Source of the DNA: Rhodococcus globerulus NBRC 14531
GTDB taxonomy: Bacteria; Actinomycetota; Actinomycetes; Mycobacteriales; Mycobacteriaceae
NCBI RefSeq assembly: GCF_001894805.1
Contig: NZ_BCWX01000001.1
Coordinates: 558,001-622,000 of the forward strand
Length of the DNA: 64,000 nucleotides
Reading direction: 5' to 3'
The notes under the pieces are model-generated. The model was given only the letters and a program-made list of their open reading frames with translations. It ran no database searches and had not been told where the DNA came from. Shown in pieces: positions 50,703-59,646 of the stretch (its first letter is position 1; each line of letters begins with the position of its first letter). The position numbers and the translations under genes were made by a program.

Positions 50703-50867
50703 TGCTCTCAGCGCTTGTTAGTGCGCTGCATCACAGCACGGGATGTCGCAGGGGGCGACCGCATATTTCACCCCTGTGGCATGAGTTCCCAGACTGTTTC
50801 GGTCACCGCCTGCGGCCGAACCGTCGCTGAACATTTCACATCACCTCTACGCACCAGGAGAACTCCT

Positions 50868-50993
50868 ATGTTCGGATCACTCAGCGCACTCGGACCTCTG
50901 CTCACAGCACTCGGCGTTTTCCTCAAGTCGGTCGACGCCTCTTCGCTCGAGGGCGACTCGGGATCCTCGGGATCCAGCGGATCTGCTGAATAA
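50868..50993 (+). CDS. Small amphipathic peptide 4 (41 aa)
   Basis: 41 residues: MFGSLSALGPLLTALGVFLK, SVDASSLEGD, then SGSSGSSGSAE. CAGGAG precedes the ATG. The helix (about 2-22) is strongly hydrophobic, the tail is almost pure Ser/Gly and shares the GSAE end with peptides 2 and 3. It has its own promoter and CRP/GlxR site. Confidence 0.75.
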   Translation: MFGSLSALGPLLTALGVFLKSVDASSLEGDSGSSGSSGSAE

Positions 50994-51057
50994 GACCAAC
51001 CGCTAACAAGACCTATCAGGTGCCGAGTCCTCGGTACTGTGATGGTCGGTCACTTCG

Positions 51058-51095
51058 CATTGCCCTCTGACCGCGTCATCGGTCAGGGGGCAATG
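51058..51095. terminator. Hairpin after the peptide cluster
   Basis: CATTGCCCTCTGACC pairs with GGTCAGGGGGCAATG (one wobble) around GCGTCATC, 64 bases after the peptide 4 stop and upstream of the diguanylate cyclase gene. Confidence 0.75.
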
Positions 51096-51166
51096 TGGTC
51101 TGAACGTGACGATAAGATTTGGCAGTCGCCCGATACACCTTTTCTGGAGCGACGGTGAGGTGACGA

Positions 51167-52597
51167 ATGACAAGGATGGGCCGAGTAACGCGGCTGCTGG
51201 TTGTCTTTGTCGTTGTCCTGCTTGCCGCGCTCATCGGAATTCTCACGCGGCCGCCCGGACTGCTCGCCACGTTCTGGTGCGCCAATGCGTTGTTACTGGG
51301 AATGATGGTGCGGTGGCCGATTCTGATCGAGTGGCCCACGTGGATTGCCGCCGGCGTCGCTTATGTGAGCGCTGATCTACTGACCGGCAACACGCTCTCG
51401 ATGGCAATTCAGTTGAACGGTGCAAACCTGGTCGGGGTCACCGTTGGTGTGTTGTTGCTCGACTACCTCAAACGCACCCCGTTCCGCTTGGTCGACTCAA
51501 CGTCTCTGATGTGGATGGTTGTCGTCGCCGGACTCAGTGCCTGCGCTACCGCGGCAACAGCTGGGCTGATGGATTGGGTCTTTCGAGGTGAGTCGTTTGC
51601 CGACACGCTTGTTCACTGGGGCAGTACGGAGTTCATGGCCTATCTGCTGGTGTTGCCTCTGATTCTGTCCATGACCATTCCGTCCAGCATTGCGGAGATC
51701 CGTAGCAAGACGACTGTACGGGCAGTTCTCGCCATGACAGTCCCGTTGCTCGCTACCGCCGCCTGCATGCCGATCGCGCTCAGCATCGAGGGGCCGATTG
51801 CCCTTCTCCTGCCCATCCCCGCGCTGTTGTGGTGCGCTACCCGGATTTCGGTTCCGAGTACTGCGTTGGTTTCGGCAGTGTGGTCGGTGTGGTCGCTCAT
51901 GATGGCCGACGCCGGCAGGCTGGCTCTCGGGGAACAGAGTGGCGCAAACGTGAACGAGGCGGTGATCACGTCGATAGCGGTCACTCTGGTTGCGTTGGGC
52001 CCCATCGCTGTGGCGTGTGCGACGCAGGAGCGTCGGGCTGCCGAGCGTGAGCTGTTCCGCGCAGTCGAATACGACTCTCTCACCGGAGTCCTCTCGCGCG
52101 GGCCTTTCCTGCGTCAGGCCGAAGAACGACTCCAACAGGCAACGCAGACGGCGTTGCCTATCGGATTGCTGATGCTCGATCTCGACCACTTCAAAGCCGT
52201 CAACGACACATACGGGCACATGGTCGGCGACAGTGTTCTCGCCGATTTCGGTGCCCGGATGGCAGAACGCGTCTCCGATACCGATCTGGTCGGTCGACTC
52301 GGCGGTGAGGAGTTCGCGGTCTTGCTCACCGGTTCCAGTTTCGCCCGTGCGACCGAAGTCGCCGAAGAGATCCGACATGCTCAGGTCCACGACTCGGCAC
52401 GATCCGGGCATGACAGCACCGTCAGTATCGGACTCGCTTGGACAGATGACGCGACACCCACCTTGGCGTCGCTGATGGTCGCCGCCGACGCAGCCCTGTA
52501 CGAAGCCAAGCATGCAGGCCGAAATGTCGTGAAAGCCCAGAACGTTAGTGACATCGTGAGTGGCGTCGTGTCTGAGCGGATCAGCAGAACCGCGTGA
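51167..52597 (+). CDS. Membrane-bound diguanylate cyclase (GGDEF)
   Basis: 476 residues. About eight membrane segments (1-290) resembling a MASE1-type sensor ([18 protein letters not shown]) precede a GGDEF domain (about 300-460) with [18 protein letters not shown] and an intact GGEEF active site near residue 379. It makes cyclic di-GMP from two GTP. The RxxD inhibitory site usually found five residues before GGEEF reads SDTD, so product inhibition is probably absent. The ATG follows a GGTGAGG site. The signal sensed is unknown. Confidence 0.93.
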   Translation: MTRMGRVTRLLVVFVVVLLAALIGILTRPPGLLATFWCANALLLGMMVRWPILIEWPTWIAAGVAYVSADLLTGNTLSMAIQLNGANLVGVTVGVLLLDYLKRTPFRLVDSTSLMWMVVVAGLSACATAATAGLMDWVFRGESFADTLVHWGSTEFMAYLLVLPLILSMTIPSSIAEIRSKTTVRAVLAMTVPLLATAACMPIALSIEGPIALLLPIPALLWCATRISVPSTALVSAVWSVWSLMMADAGRLALGEQSGANVNEAVITSIAVTLVALGPIAVACATQERRAAERELFRAVEYDSLTGVLSRGPFLRQAEERLQQATQTALPIGLLMLDLDHFKAVNDTYGHMVGDSVLADFGARMAERVSDTDLVGRLGGEEFAVLLTGSSFARATEVAEEIRHAQVHDSARSGHDSTVSIGLAWTDDATPTLASLMVAADAALYEAKHAGRNVVKAQNVSDIVSGVVSERISRTA

Positions 52598-52659
52598 GTT
52601 CCGCCATCGCGTCCTCTGGACACGCTGACCTGCATCGGGATTGGCATATAGTCGCAGCC

Positions 52660-53913
52660 ATGCAGCCTGATTCAACGCCGTCGGACCTTTCGGCGCCCTC
52701 GGACCCTTCCTCGCTTCCACTCCGATTCGGCACTCCGCTCGCCGAGAACGCGATCAGAGTGATGATGTTGGGATCGGGTGAACTGGGCAAGGAAGTTGTC
52801 ATCGCGTTGCAGCGATTGGGCGTCGAGGTTATTGCAGTGGATCGGTACCCGGACGCACCCGGGCACCAGGTTGCGCACCGGGCTCACACCGTCGACATGA
52901 CCGATCGCGATGCACTGCTGGCCGTGATCGAACTGGAGAAGCCACATTTTGTGGTGCCCGAGATCGAGGCAATCGCGACCGACGCGCTGGCCGTCGTCGA
53001 AGCGCGGGGTGAGACCGTAGTCATTCCGACGGCCAGGGCAACACAGCTGACCATGAACCGCGAAGGTATCCGGCGGCTTGCAGCCGAGGAACTGGGCTTG
53101 CCCACCTCGCCGTATGCATTCGCGAATTCACTCGACGAGGTTCGGGCTGCCACCGAACTCACCGGATTTCCGTGCGTGATCAAGCCCGTCATGTCGTCCT
53201 CCGGCAAAGGGCAGTCGACAGTGCGCACTGCCGACGAACTCGAGTCAGCGTGGGATTACGCGATGGCCGGTGGGCGCGTCAATCACGGCCGGGTCATCGT
53301 AGAGGGCTTTGTCGATTTCGATTACGAGATAACACAATTGACGGTCCGGGCCGTGGGCAGTGGCGGCGAGGTCGAGACGTCGTTCTGTGAACCCATCGGT
53401 CACCTGCAGCAGTCGGGCGATTACGTCGAATCGTGGCAACCACAGCAGATGTCGGCGCTCGCCCTCGCGGCCGCTCGCGAGGTCTCCGAGAAGGTCACGT
53501 CCGCGCTTGGCGGTCGCGGAATCTTCGGTGTCGAGTTGTTCGTCAAGGGCGACAACGTGTACTTCTCCGAGGTGAGCCCACGTCCACATGACACCGGACT
53601 GGTCACGCTGCGCACACAGCGGCTCTCCGAATTCGAATTGCACGCCCGCGCCATCCTGGGGCTCCCCGTCGACACGACGCTCACCTCACCTGGTGCTTCA
53701 GCCGTCATCTACGGCGGCGTCGAAGCGCAGGCAATCGGATTCGACGGCGTCGCAGAGGCTCTCGCGGTGCCCGAGACCGACATTCGGTTGTTCGGCAAGC
53801 CGGAAAGTTTCACGCGTCGACGGATGGGCGTTGCCGTCTCCACTGCCGCAGATGTCGAGACGGCTCGCTCCCGTGCACGCGAGGCGGCGTCGAAGGTTCG
53901 CCCCGTCGGATGA
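52660..53913 (+). CDS. purT: Phosphoribosylglycinamide formyltransferase 2 (formate-dependent)
   Basis: 417 residues, ATP-grasp enzyme. Converts GAR to FGAR using formate and ATP in purine synthesis, an alternative to Pur[21 protein letters not shown] begins the pre-ATP-grasp domain; [26 protein letters not shown] and [17 protein letters not shown] [14 protein letters not shown] form the ATP-grasp sites. The ATG at 52660 is chosen because it gives a short N-terminal tail before the fold. It overlaps the DUF456 gene by four bases. In M. tuberculosis purT (Rv0389) also precedes a rhodanese and metZ. Confidence 0.95.
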   Translation: MQPDSTPSDLSAPSDPSSLPLRFGTPLAENAIRVMMLGSGELGKEVVIALQRLGVEVIAVDRYPDAPGHQVAHRAHTVDMTDRDALLAVIELEKPHFVVPEIEAIATDALAVVEARGETVVIPTARATQLTMNREGIRRLAAEELGLPTSPYAFANSLDEVRAATELTGFPCVIKPVMSSSGKGQSTVRTADELESAWDYAMAGGRVNHGRVIVEGFVDFDYEITQLTVRAVGSGGEVETSFCEPIGHLQQSGDYVESWQPQQMSALALAAAREVSEKVTSALGGRGIFGVELFVKGDNVYFSEVSPRPHDTGLVTLRTQRLSEFELHARAILGLPVDTTLTSPGASAVIYGGVEAQAIGFDGVAEALAVPETDIRLFGKPESFTRRRMGVAVSTAADVETARSRAREAASKVRPVG

Positions 53914-54392
53914 GTCCGGCTGCGGAATTTGTTGTCGGGCTGGCAATTCTGATCGGCCTGATCGGGGTGGTTGTGCCGATCATTCCGGGAACGCTGCTCA
54001 TCTTGGCAGCAATTCTGGTGTGGGCGTTGATGACCGGTGGCGCGACCGCGTGGACGGTGTTCGCGTTGGCCGCGCTGGCTCTCGTGATCACGGGCGTCGT
54101 GAAGTACACGTGGCCCGGTCAGCGAATGCGTGCCGGGGGAGTGCCAAACCGCTCTGTCATGGTGGGCGGGCTTGTCGGCATCATCGGATTCTTTGTCGTT
54201 CCGGTGGTGGGGCTGTTTCTGGGATTCATCGTGGGAACGTATGTCGCAGAACTCGTGCGCTTGCGCAACGTCAACATCGCGTGGGCGTCGACGCTTCACG
54301 CGGTGAAAGCTGTGGGGTTGTCCATGGTGGTGGAGTTGTTCGGTGCGTTGATCGCGGCCGGGCTCTGGTTGGGCGCAGTCGTTTTCGTGTGA
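53910..54392 (+). CDS. DUF456 membrane protein
   Basis: 160 residues, four to five membrane segments. [20 protein letters not shown] and [21 protein letters not shown] are typical of DUF456, a family of unknown function. The ATG overlaps the purT TGA (ATGA), so translation is coupled. It converges with the amidohydrolase gene (7-base gap). Confidence 0.88.
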   Translation: MSPAAEFVVGLAILIGLIGVVVPIIPGTLLILAAILVWALMTGGATAWTVFALAALALVITGVVKYTWPGQRMRAGGVPNRSVMVGGLVGIIGFFVVPVVGLFLGFIVGTYVAELVRLRNVNIAWASTLHAVKAVGLSMVVELFGALIAAGLWLGAVVFV

Positions 54393-54399
54393 GCAGATT

Positions 54400-55191
54400 T
54401 CAGGAGTGAGCAGCATTTCGGGCGTGAGCGCTGGCTCGTTCACACCGATACCAGGAGCGGGCGTTGCCACCCATCACGGCCGGAAGATCGTCCCCGACGG
54501 CGTCGGCGATCACGTCGAGATCGTGGATCTCGAAGGCCCGGCGGGCGCGGGTGCCTGGCAGGTCGGTGCCGAACATCAGTGCCTGGGGATTGACAGCGTG
54601 GATTTGACGGAGCACGTCGCCGACGTCGGAAATGGTGGTGCGTCCGAATCCGGTGGCTTTGACTCGGACTCCGCGGTCCACGAGGTTGAGGAGATACGGC
54701 AGGCCGCGCGTCGACATGCCCAGGTGGTCGATCGACACGGCCGGAAGCTTCGCGAAAACTGGTTCGAGCGAGAGAAGTAGTGTCGCGTCGACGTAGAACT
54801 CGGCGTGCCAGCCGGCCAAATCGAAAGCCCGGTTTGCCAGGTCCGCGAGTTGACGCAGATCTGTTGCGCCGCGTCGGAGATTGAATCGGACTGCGCGAAC
54901 ACCGAGTGCGTCGAGGTCGACTATCTCTTTGTCGGTGACGTCGTCACCGAGTGCCGTGACGCCAACCCAGCCGGGGCCGAGTTCCGCGAGTGCCGTTTTG
55001 AGGTACTCCTGATCAGTGCCTTGATACGACGCCGTCACCACTGCTCCACCGTCCACACTCAGCCCCTCGAGAGTCGCCACCCTGGACCGGTAATCGGGGA
55101 CGGTGAACGGCTCGGGCAGGTAACCGTGATTCTCGACCAGCGGAAAGCGCGGGTCGATGATGTGAACATGGGCGTCAAACACGTCATTCAT
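54400..55191 (-). CDS. Amidohydrolase-2 family metal-dependent hydrolase
   Basis: 263 residues, TIM-barrel hydrolase (TIM_metal_hydrolase/amidohydrolase-2, similar to 2-pyrone-4,6-dicarboxylate lactonase-type enzymes). FDAHVHIIDPRFP carries the first metal HxH motif; AVSIDHLGMSTRG and LMFGTDLPGTR carry later ligands. The ATG at 55191 is preferred to an in-frame TTG at 55206. It follows fprA on the same strand after a hairpin. Substrate unknown. Confidence 0.85.
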   Translation of the reverse strand: MNDVFDAHVHIIDPRFPLVENHGYLPEPFTVPDYRSRVATLEGLSVDGGAVVTASYQGTDQEYLKTALAELGPGWVGVTALGDDVTDKEIVDLDALGVRAVRFNLRRGATDLRQLADLANRAFDLAGWHAEFYVDATLLLSLEPVFAKLPAVSIDHLGMSTRGLPYLLNLVDRGVRVKATGFGRTTISDVGDVLRQIHAVNPQALMFGTDLPGTRARRAFEIHDLDVIADAVGDDLPAVMGGNARSWYRCERASAHARNAAHS

Positions 55192-55218
55192 TTTGCACGC
55201 TGTCAATATGACCTCGAA

Positions 55219-55287
55219 CAGACGACCGGCCCGATGTGACCTGGATCGCTACGTGGTGAATTTCGGTCATATCGGGCCGGTCTGTCT
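55219..55287 (-). terminator. Hairpin after fprA
   Basis: ACCGGCCCGAT (55225-55235) pairs with ATCGGGCCGGT (55271-55281), extended by GTGACC/GGTCAT with one wobble, around a 23-base loop. It lies between the fprA stop and the amidohydrolase start. Confidence 0.65.
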
Positions 55288-55300
55288 GTGATGCCTGTGG

Positions 55301-56695
55301 TTATGCCTTCTCGGGCTCCGAGGCTTTCAGCATGTCGTGACGCTCGACGACCTTGATGCGCTCGCGGCCTTCGGGTTCGCCGAGGCTGCGCTCGTGTGCG
55401 TCGAGGCGGTACCAGCCCTGCCACGTCGTGTACGGCACCTGCTTGCCTTCGAGGAATTCGATGACGGCGTTCTCGTCGGGGTGTGCGGCGCCGGTGAAGT
55501 TGGCCGAGTCCTCGAGGAGGTTCGCGACGGTTTCGTTGGCGTCACCCTTGGTGTGGCCGATGAGGCCGACGGGGCCGCGCTTGATCCAGCCGGTGACGTA
55601 GGTGGCCGGCATGAACCGGGCTGCGCCTTCGGCGGTGTCGTCGGCGACGACGCGTCCGGCGTCGTTGGGGACGGTGCCGGCCTGGTCGTCGAACGGCAGC
55701 TGCGTGACGTTCTGTGACAGGTAGCCGACGGCGCGGTACACGGCCTGAACATCCCAGTCCTTGTAGGTGCCGGTGCCCTTGACGTTGCCGGTGCCGTCGA
55801 GTGCGGTGCGCTCGGTGCGCAGGCCTACTACCTTGCCGTCTTCACCGAGAACCTCGGTGGGGGATTCGAAGAAGTGCAGGAACAGCTTGTGCGGGCGGTT
55901 TCCGACGTCGCGGATTGCCCAGTCCTGCAGTGTGTTCGCGACCATGTCGACCTGCTTGGAGTTGCGGCGAGCCTGCTCGGAGCCCTCATCGTAGTCGATG
56001 TCCTCGGGGTCGACGATGACCTCGATGGTCGGGGAATGGTCGAGCTCACGCAGTTCGAGAGGGGTGAACTTGGCCTGCGCGGGGCCGCGTCGTCCGAAGA
56101 CGTGGACCTCGATGGCCTTGTTGTTCTTGAGGCCCTCGTAGACGTTGGCGGGGATCTCCGTTGGGAGCAGTTCGTCGCCGGTCTTCGCGAGGACGCGGGC
56201 GATGTCGAGGGCGACGTTGCCGACGCCGAGGACGGCGACCTTCTCTGCGGTGAGGGGCCATTCGCGGGGGACGTCGGGGTGGCCGTCGTACCAGGAGACG
56301 AAGTCGGCGGCGCCGTAGCTGCCGTCGAGGTCGATGCCCGGGATGCCGAGGGCGCGGTCGGCATTGGCGCCGGTGGAGAAGATGACGGCGTCGTAGAACG
56401 ACTGGAGGTCGTCGAGGGTGATGTCGGTGCCGTAGTCGATGTTGCCGAGGAGGCGGACCTGCGGCTTGTCGAGGACCTTGTGCAGGGCGGTGATGATGCC
56501 CTTGATGCGCGGGTGATCAGGTGCGACGCCGTAGCGGATGAGACCGAAGGGCGCTGGCATGCGCTCGAAGAGGTCGATGCTGACACCGCGGCCGGAGACT
56601 GCGGTATCGGACTTCATGAGGGCATCGGCGGCGTAGATGCCGGCGGGGCCGGCGCCGACGATCGCGACCCGGAGTGGGCGGTTGGAGTCAGTCAT
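55301..56695 (-). CDS. fprA: Ferredoxin/adrenodoxin-NADP reductase FprA
   Basis: 464 residues. FAD enzyme that passes electrons from NADPH to ferredoxins, supporting P450s and Fe-S pathways. FAD site RVAIVGAGPAGIYAADAL at the N-terminus, IDLFERMPAPFGLIRYGVAPDHP, NADP site VAVLGVGNVALDIARVL near 155-170, and GHTKGDANETVANLLED at the C-terminal half are characteristic of adrenodoxin-reductase-type FprA. The ATG at 56695 fits the family length; the longer reading from 56749 is unlikely. An IdeR/DtxR-like box lies about 52 bases upstream, suggesting iron control. Confidence 0.95.
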   Translation of the reverse strand: MTDSNRPLRVAIVGAGPAGIYAADALMKSDTAVSGRGVSIDLFERMPAPFGLIRYGVAPDHPRIKGIITALHKVLDKPQVRLLGNIDYGTDITLDDLQSFYDAVIFSTGANADRALGIPGIDLDGSYGAADFVSWYDGHPDVPREWPLTAEKVAVLGVGNVALDIARVLAKTGDELLPTEIPANVYEGLKNNKAIEVHVFGRRGPAQAKFTPLELRELDHSPTIEVIVDPEDIDYDEGSEQARRNSKQVDMVANTLQDWAIRDVGNRPHKLFLHFFESPTEVLGEDGKVVGLRTERTALDGTGNVKGTGTYKDWDVQAVYRAVGYLSQNVTQLPFDDQAGTVPNDAGRVVADDTAEGAARFMPATYVTGWIKRGPVGLIGHTKGDANETVANLLEDSANFTGAAHPDENAVIEFLEGKQVPYTTWQGWYRLDAHERSLGEPEGRERIKVVERHDMLKASEPEKA

Positions 56696-56746
56696 CGTAA
56701 AGACAGCTACCTTCTTCGAAGTTCGGACAACGTATCGACAAGTATC

Positions 56747-56765
56747 CAATTTAGCCGAACCTAAG
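56747..56765 (-). promoter_or_regulatory. IdeR/DtxR-like iron box upstream of fprA
   Basis: Read on the minus strand, TTAGGTTCGGCTAAATTGG matches 14 of 19 positions of the IdeR consensus TTAGGTTAGGCTAACCTAA, with the left half strong and the right half weak. Confidence 0.55.
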
Positions 56766-56892
56766 CACCGTGGAGTGTTTGCGGTTCGACCCGGTTCACA
56801 CTTTCACCCCAACGGGCGTCGGTAAACCGTTTCTTTCTTTCAATTCTCCTGCAAGTGCGGTTCGAAGCGGTAGGGGTCCACTACTTGACGGG

Positions 56893-56911
56893 CCACAAGC
56901 TGAGCTTGTGG
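56893..56911 (+). promoter_or_regulatory. Perfect hairpin touching a ribosome binding site
   Basis: CCACAAGC-TGA-GCTTGTGG is a perfect eight-pair hairpin whose right arm ends at the G-run of the GGGGGAG site that precedes the ATG at 56927. It could gate translation of the membrane protein or serve as an operator. Confidence 0.4.
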
Positions 56912-56926
56912 GGGAGTATTGGTTTC

Positions 56927-57352
56927 ATGAATGACCAGCGCGACGATTCCGGCAATTCCGAAAGCAAGACAGCATCGGCCGGGCCGTTCATCCTGGCAGT
57001 GGCAATTGTCGCGCTGATCCTCGGCGGAATCTTCATTTCGTCCTGGATGTCCCCGGCTGAGGAAAACGTCAGCGAAGAGGACCGCATCAGCCGTGTGGTC
57101 GCGGACTACGTCGCAGCTCACAACGAGAACGACAACAAGACGCTCCAGAGCCTTACCTGCACAAACTTCGATCCGGAGACCGGACCACTCGCCGATACCG
57201 AAGGTGACGTCGAGATGCAGGGCATCAACGAATCTGTGGTCAGCGGCGACCGCGCGACTGTCGATGTTCGGCTCTCCGGTGGCGGCCAGGATCAGCGCGT
57301 CGAGGTCTGGACACTCACCCGCGACGGCGAAGGCTGGGATATCTGCACCTGA
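56927..57352 (+). CDS. Small membrane-anchored NTF2-like protein
   Basis: 141 residues. One membrane helix at about 20-40 (AGPFILAVAIVALILGGIFI), then an extracytoplasmic domain (about 55-141) of the DUF4878/NTF2-like type with VADYVAAHNENDNKTLQSLTC and a C-terminal Cys in GWDICT that could pair with it. It resembles the second half of the Rv0361-like protein at 23655. The ATG at 56927 follows GGGGGAG. Function unknown; it lies 29 bases before the rhodanese gene. Confidence 0.8.
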   Translation: MNDQRDDSGNSESKTASAGPFILAVAIVALILGGIFISSWMSPAEENVSEEDRISRVVADYVAAHNENDNKTLQSLTCTNFDPETGPLADTEGDVEMQGINESVVSGDRATVDVRLSGGGQDQRVEVWTLTRDGEGWDICT

Positions 57353-57381
57353 TCGCCCGCACAATCCGGTCTTGTGAAAAC

Positions 57382-57810
57382 ATGGACAACGTGAGTTACG
57401 CAGGCGATCTGACGCCGGAGCAAGCCTGGGAGCTGCTCCGCGAAAACCCCGAGGCAGTGCTCGTCGACGTGCGCACCGACGCAGAGTGGAAGTACGTCGG
57501 TATCCCCGACGTCACGTCCCTCGGCAACTCGGCTGTGCAGATCGAATGGGTGAGCTACCCCAACGGCGCACGCAACGACAACTTCGTCGACGAGTTGAAG
57601 GAATCCGGTGTTGTTCCCGGCTCCGGGAAACCCGTGATCTTCCTGTGTCGATCCGGTCAGCGATCGATCGGGGCCGCAGAAAGTGCGACAGCGGCGGGCA
57701 TCGGTCCGTCGTACAACGTGCTCGACGGGTTCGAAGGCGGTTTGGATGCCGACGGACATCGTGGAGTTGTAGGTTGGCGGGCCATCGGCCTGCCGTGGAG
57801 GCAGCAGTGA
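57382..57810 (+). CDS. Rhodanese-like sulfurtransferase
   Basis: 142 residues, single rhodanese domain. The active loop CRSGQRS with Cys89 is intact; DVRTDAEW is the conserved N-terminal motif. Rhodaneses carry a persulfide on the catalytic Cys. The stop TGA overlaps the metZ GTG (GTGA), so it is translationally coupled to a homocysteine synthase, suggesting a role in sulfur delivery or in detoxifying sulfide near metZ. The same pair is found as Rv0390-Rv0391 in M. tuberculosis (recalled). Confidence 0.93.
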   Translation: MDNVSYAGDLTPEQAWELLRENPEAVLVDVRTDAEWKYVGIPDVTSLGNSAVQIEWVSYPNGARNDNFVDELKESGVVPGSGKPVIFLCRSGQRSIGAAESATAAGIGPSYNVLDGFEGGLDADGHRGVVGWRAIGLPWRQQ

Positions 57811-59030
57811 GCGGAATTCCCCAGGGCGGCGCATTTCAACGAGCGTTGCCGGACGACGTAGGTCTTGGCACGCTCGGTGTCCGCGGCGGATTGATGCGAA
57901 CGGGCTTCGAGGAAACCTCCGAAGCACTGTTCCTCAACTCCGGATTTGTCTACGAGAGTGCAGAAGCCGCCGAACAAGCCTTTACCGGCGAAGTAGACCA
58001 TTTTGTCTACTCCCGCTACGGCAATCCGACGGTCAAGATGTTCGAAGAGCGTCTGCGCCTCATCGAAGGCGCAGAGGCGTGCTTTGCGACGGCCAGCGGA
58101 ATGTCCGCCGTATTCACGGCGTTGGGCGCACTGCTGGGCAACGGTGACCGATTGGTCGCTGCTCGCAGCCTCTTCGGTTCCTGCTTTGTCGTGTGCAACG
58201 AAATCCTCCCGCGCTGGGGAGTCGAGGTTGTTTTTGTCGACGGTGAAGACAATGCGCAGTGGGAAGAAGCGCTGTCGGTACCGACCACGGCAGTATTCTT
58301 CGAGACACCGTCCAACCCCATGCAATCTTTGGTGGACGTACGACGCGTATCCGAACTCGCTCATGCCGCCGGTGCAAAGGTAGTCCTGGACAACGTCTTT
58401 GCGACGCCGCTCCTGCAGCGAAGCTTGGACTTGGGCGCCGACGTCGTGGTGTACTCCGGCACCAAGCACATCGACGGTCAGGGCCGCGTCCTCGGTGGTG
58501 CGATCCTCGGAACCGAGGAGTACATCAGCGGTCCCGTTCGGGAACTGATGCGGCACACCGGACCTGCGCTCAGCCCGTTCAACGCCTGGACGTTGCTCAA
58601 GGGCCTCGAGACCATGCCGGTTCGTATCCGGCACTCTGTGGCGTCGGCCCTCGAGATCGCCGAATTCCTCGAAGCGCACCCGGGCGTCAAGTGGGTCAAG
58701 TATCCGTACCTGACTTCGCACCCGCAGCATGAACTTGCGAAGGCTCAAATGAGCGGCGGCGGAACAGTTGTCACGTTCGAGCTCAATGCGCCTGACGGTG
58801 AGGGCAAGAAGCGGGCGTTCGAGGTTCTCAACGGCCTGCGCGTCATCGACATCTCCAACAACTTGGGTGACTCCAAGTCGTTGATCACCCACCCCGCGAC
58901 CACGACGCACCGGGCCATGGGACCGGAAGGTCGTGCAGCAGTGGGTCTTACAGATGGCGTGGTGCGTTTGTCCGTCGGGCTCGAAGACGCCGTCGATCTG
59001 TTGGCTGATCTGAAGCGAGCCCTCGGGTAG
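57807..59030 (+). CDS. metZ: O-succinylhomoserine sulfhydrylase
   Basis: 407 residues, PLP enzyme of the Cys/Met metabolism family. Makes homocysteine from O-succinylhomoserine and sulfide. FVYSRYGNPTVKMFEERLR, CFATASGMSAVF, ETPSNPMQSLVDV, VVLDNVFATPLLQ and the PLP lysine in VVYSGTKHIDGQGR are present. The GTG at 57807 overlaps the rhodanese stop; longer upstream readings would be within the rhodanese gene. Confidence 0.95.
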   Translation: MSGIPQGGAFQRALPDDVGLGTLGVRGGLMRTGFEETSEALFLNSGFVYESAEAAEQAFTGEVDHFVYSRYGNPTVKMFEERLRLIEGAEACFATASGMSAVFTALGALLGNGDRLVAARSLFGSCFVVCNEILPRWGVEVVFVDGEDNAQWEEALSVPTTAVFFETPSNPMQSLVDVRRVSELAHAAGAKVVLDNVFATPLLQRSLDLGADVVVYSGTKHIDGQGRVLGGAILGTEEYISGPVRELMRHTGPALSPFNAWTLLKGLETMPVRIRHSVASALEIAEFLEAHPGVKWVKYPYLTSHPQHELAKAQMSGGGTVVTFELNAPDGEGKKRAFEVLNGLRVIDISNNLGDSKSLITHPATTTHRAMGPEGRAAVGLTDGVVRLSVGLEDAVDLLADLKRALG

Positions 59031-59047
59031 TTGTCGACGCAATACCG

Positions 59048-59088
59048 AATCGCTCTGTTCGTGCACCCCAGACGAACAGAGCGATTTT
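59048..59088 (+). terminator. Terminator after metZ
   Basis: AATCGCTCTGTTCG and CGAACAGAGCGATT form a perfect 14-pair stem around an 11-base loop, followed by TT. It ends just before the stop codon of the convergent SipW-type operon and may serve both. Confidence 0.85.
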
Positions 59089-59091
59089 GTG

Positions 59092-59646
59092 TTATCCGAT
59101 CGGTTGTTGTTGCGTGACCAGCTTGAACGACGGAATCGAAACGCTCTGATTCTGACCGCCATTGTCATTGCTCCGCATGAACTGGAACAGAACGATGACG
59201 TTGATGACCTGTCCGTTGTAGTCACTTGTGAAGTCTGTGATGTCCGCGTTGGCGCTGTCGGACAGGAAGACGTACACGTCCAAGTACGGCGCCAGAGCGC
59301 CGCCGATTGTTCCGGTCTGTGCGACTACGTCTGCCCGCAGGCGAGGACCGGTGGCGGATACTTTCGAATTGCAGGAGTAGTAGACGTCCTGGCCCGGAAA
59401 GGTTCGGAAGGTCGAGATGTCTGGGATCGCTGTATAGGGCGCAGTATCGTAGTTGCGATAGAACCACCCCGTTGCCGTGGGTCCGCCGGGTCCCACGGTG
59501 CATGGTCCGAGGGAAAGGGTGCCGGCAGTAACCGTCTTGGACAGCACAGTTGCGGAATCGTTCCACGAAGCGAGCGTGCCACTTCCGCCGAGAAGAACCG
59601 CAATCGCCGCGGTGGCCGCCAGGGCGCCTTTCCACTGTTTCTTCAT
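59092..59646 (-). CDS. Exported protein with SipW-type alternate signal peptide (184 aa)
   Basis: 184 residues. The N-terminus MKKQWKGALAATAAIAVLLG followed by GSGTLASWNDSATV is an alternate (SipW-dependent) signal: basic start, hydrophobic core, then Trp/Asn-Asp after the expected cleavage site. The mature protein is beta-rich with CTVGPGGPTATGWFY, two Cys and LQVINVIVLFQF-like strands (VINVIVLFQFMRS), resembling TasA/camelysin-like or mycolata surface proteins. It is the last gene of the operon; its ATG overlaps the fusion-protein stop (ATGA). The same signal is seen in the first gene of the operon at 63133. Confidence 0.85.
   Translation of the reverse strand: MKKQWKGALAATAAIAVLLGGSGTLASWNDSATVLSKTVTAGTLSLGPCTVGPGGPTATGWFYRNYDTAPYTAIPDISTFRTFPGQDVYYSCNSKVSATGPRLRADVVAQTGTIGGALAPYLDVYVFLSDSANADITDFTSDYNGQVINVIVLFQFMRSNDNGGQNQSVSIPSFKLVTQQQPIG

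Larger units (their letters stand above)
50490..50867. promoter_or_regulatory. Second control region of the peptide cluster
   Basis: 378 bases without a convincing gene. It contains the stem-loop at 50516-50553, the second perfect CRP/GlxR site at 50565-50580 and a promoter TAGACA (50674-50679), 17 bases, TATAAA (50697-50702), giving a predicted start near 50709 and a long leader of about 160 bases before peptide 4. Confidence 0.6.
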
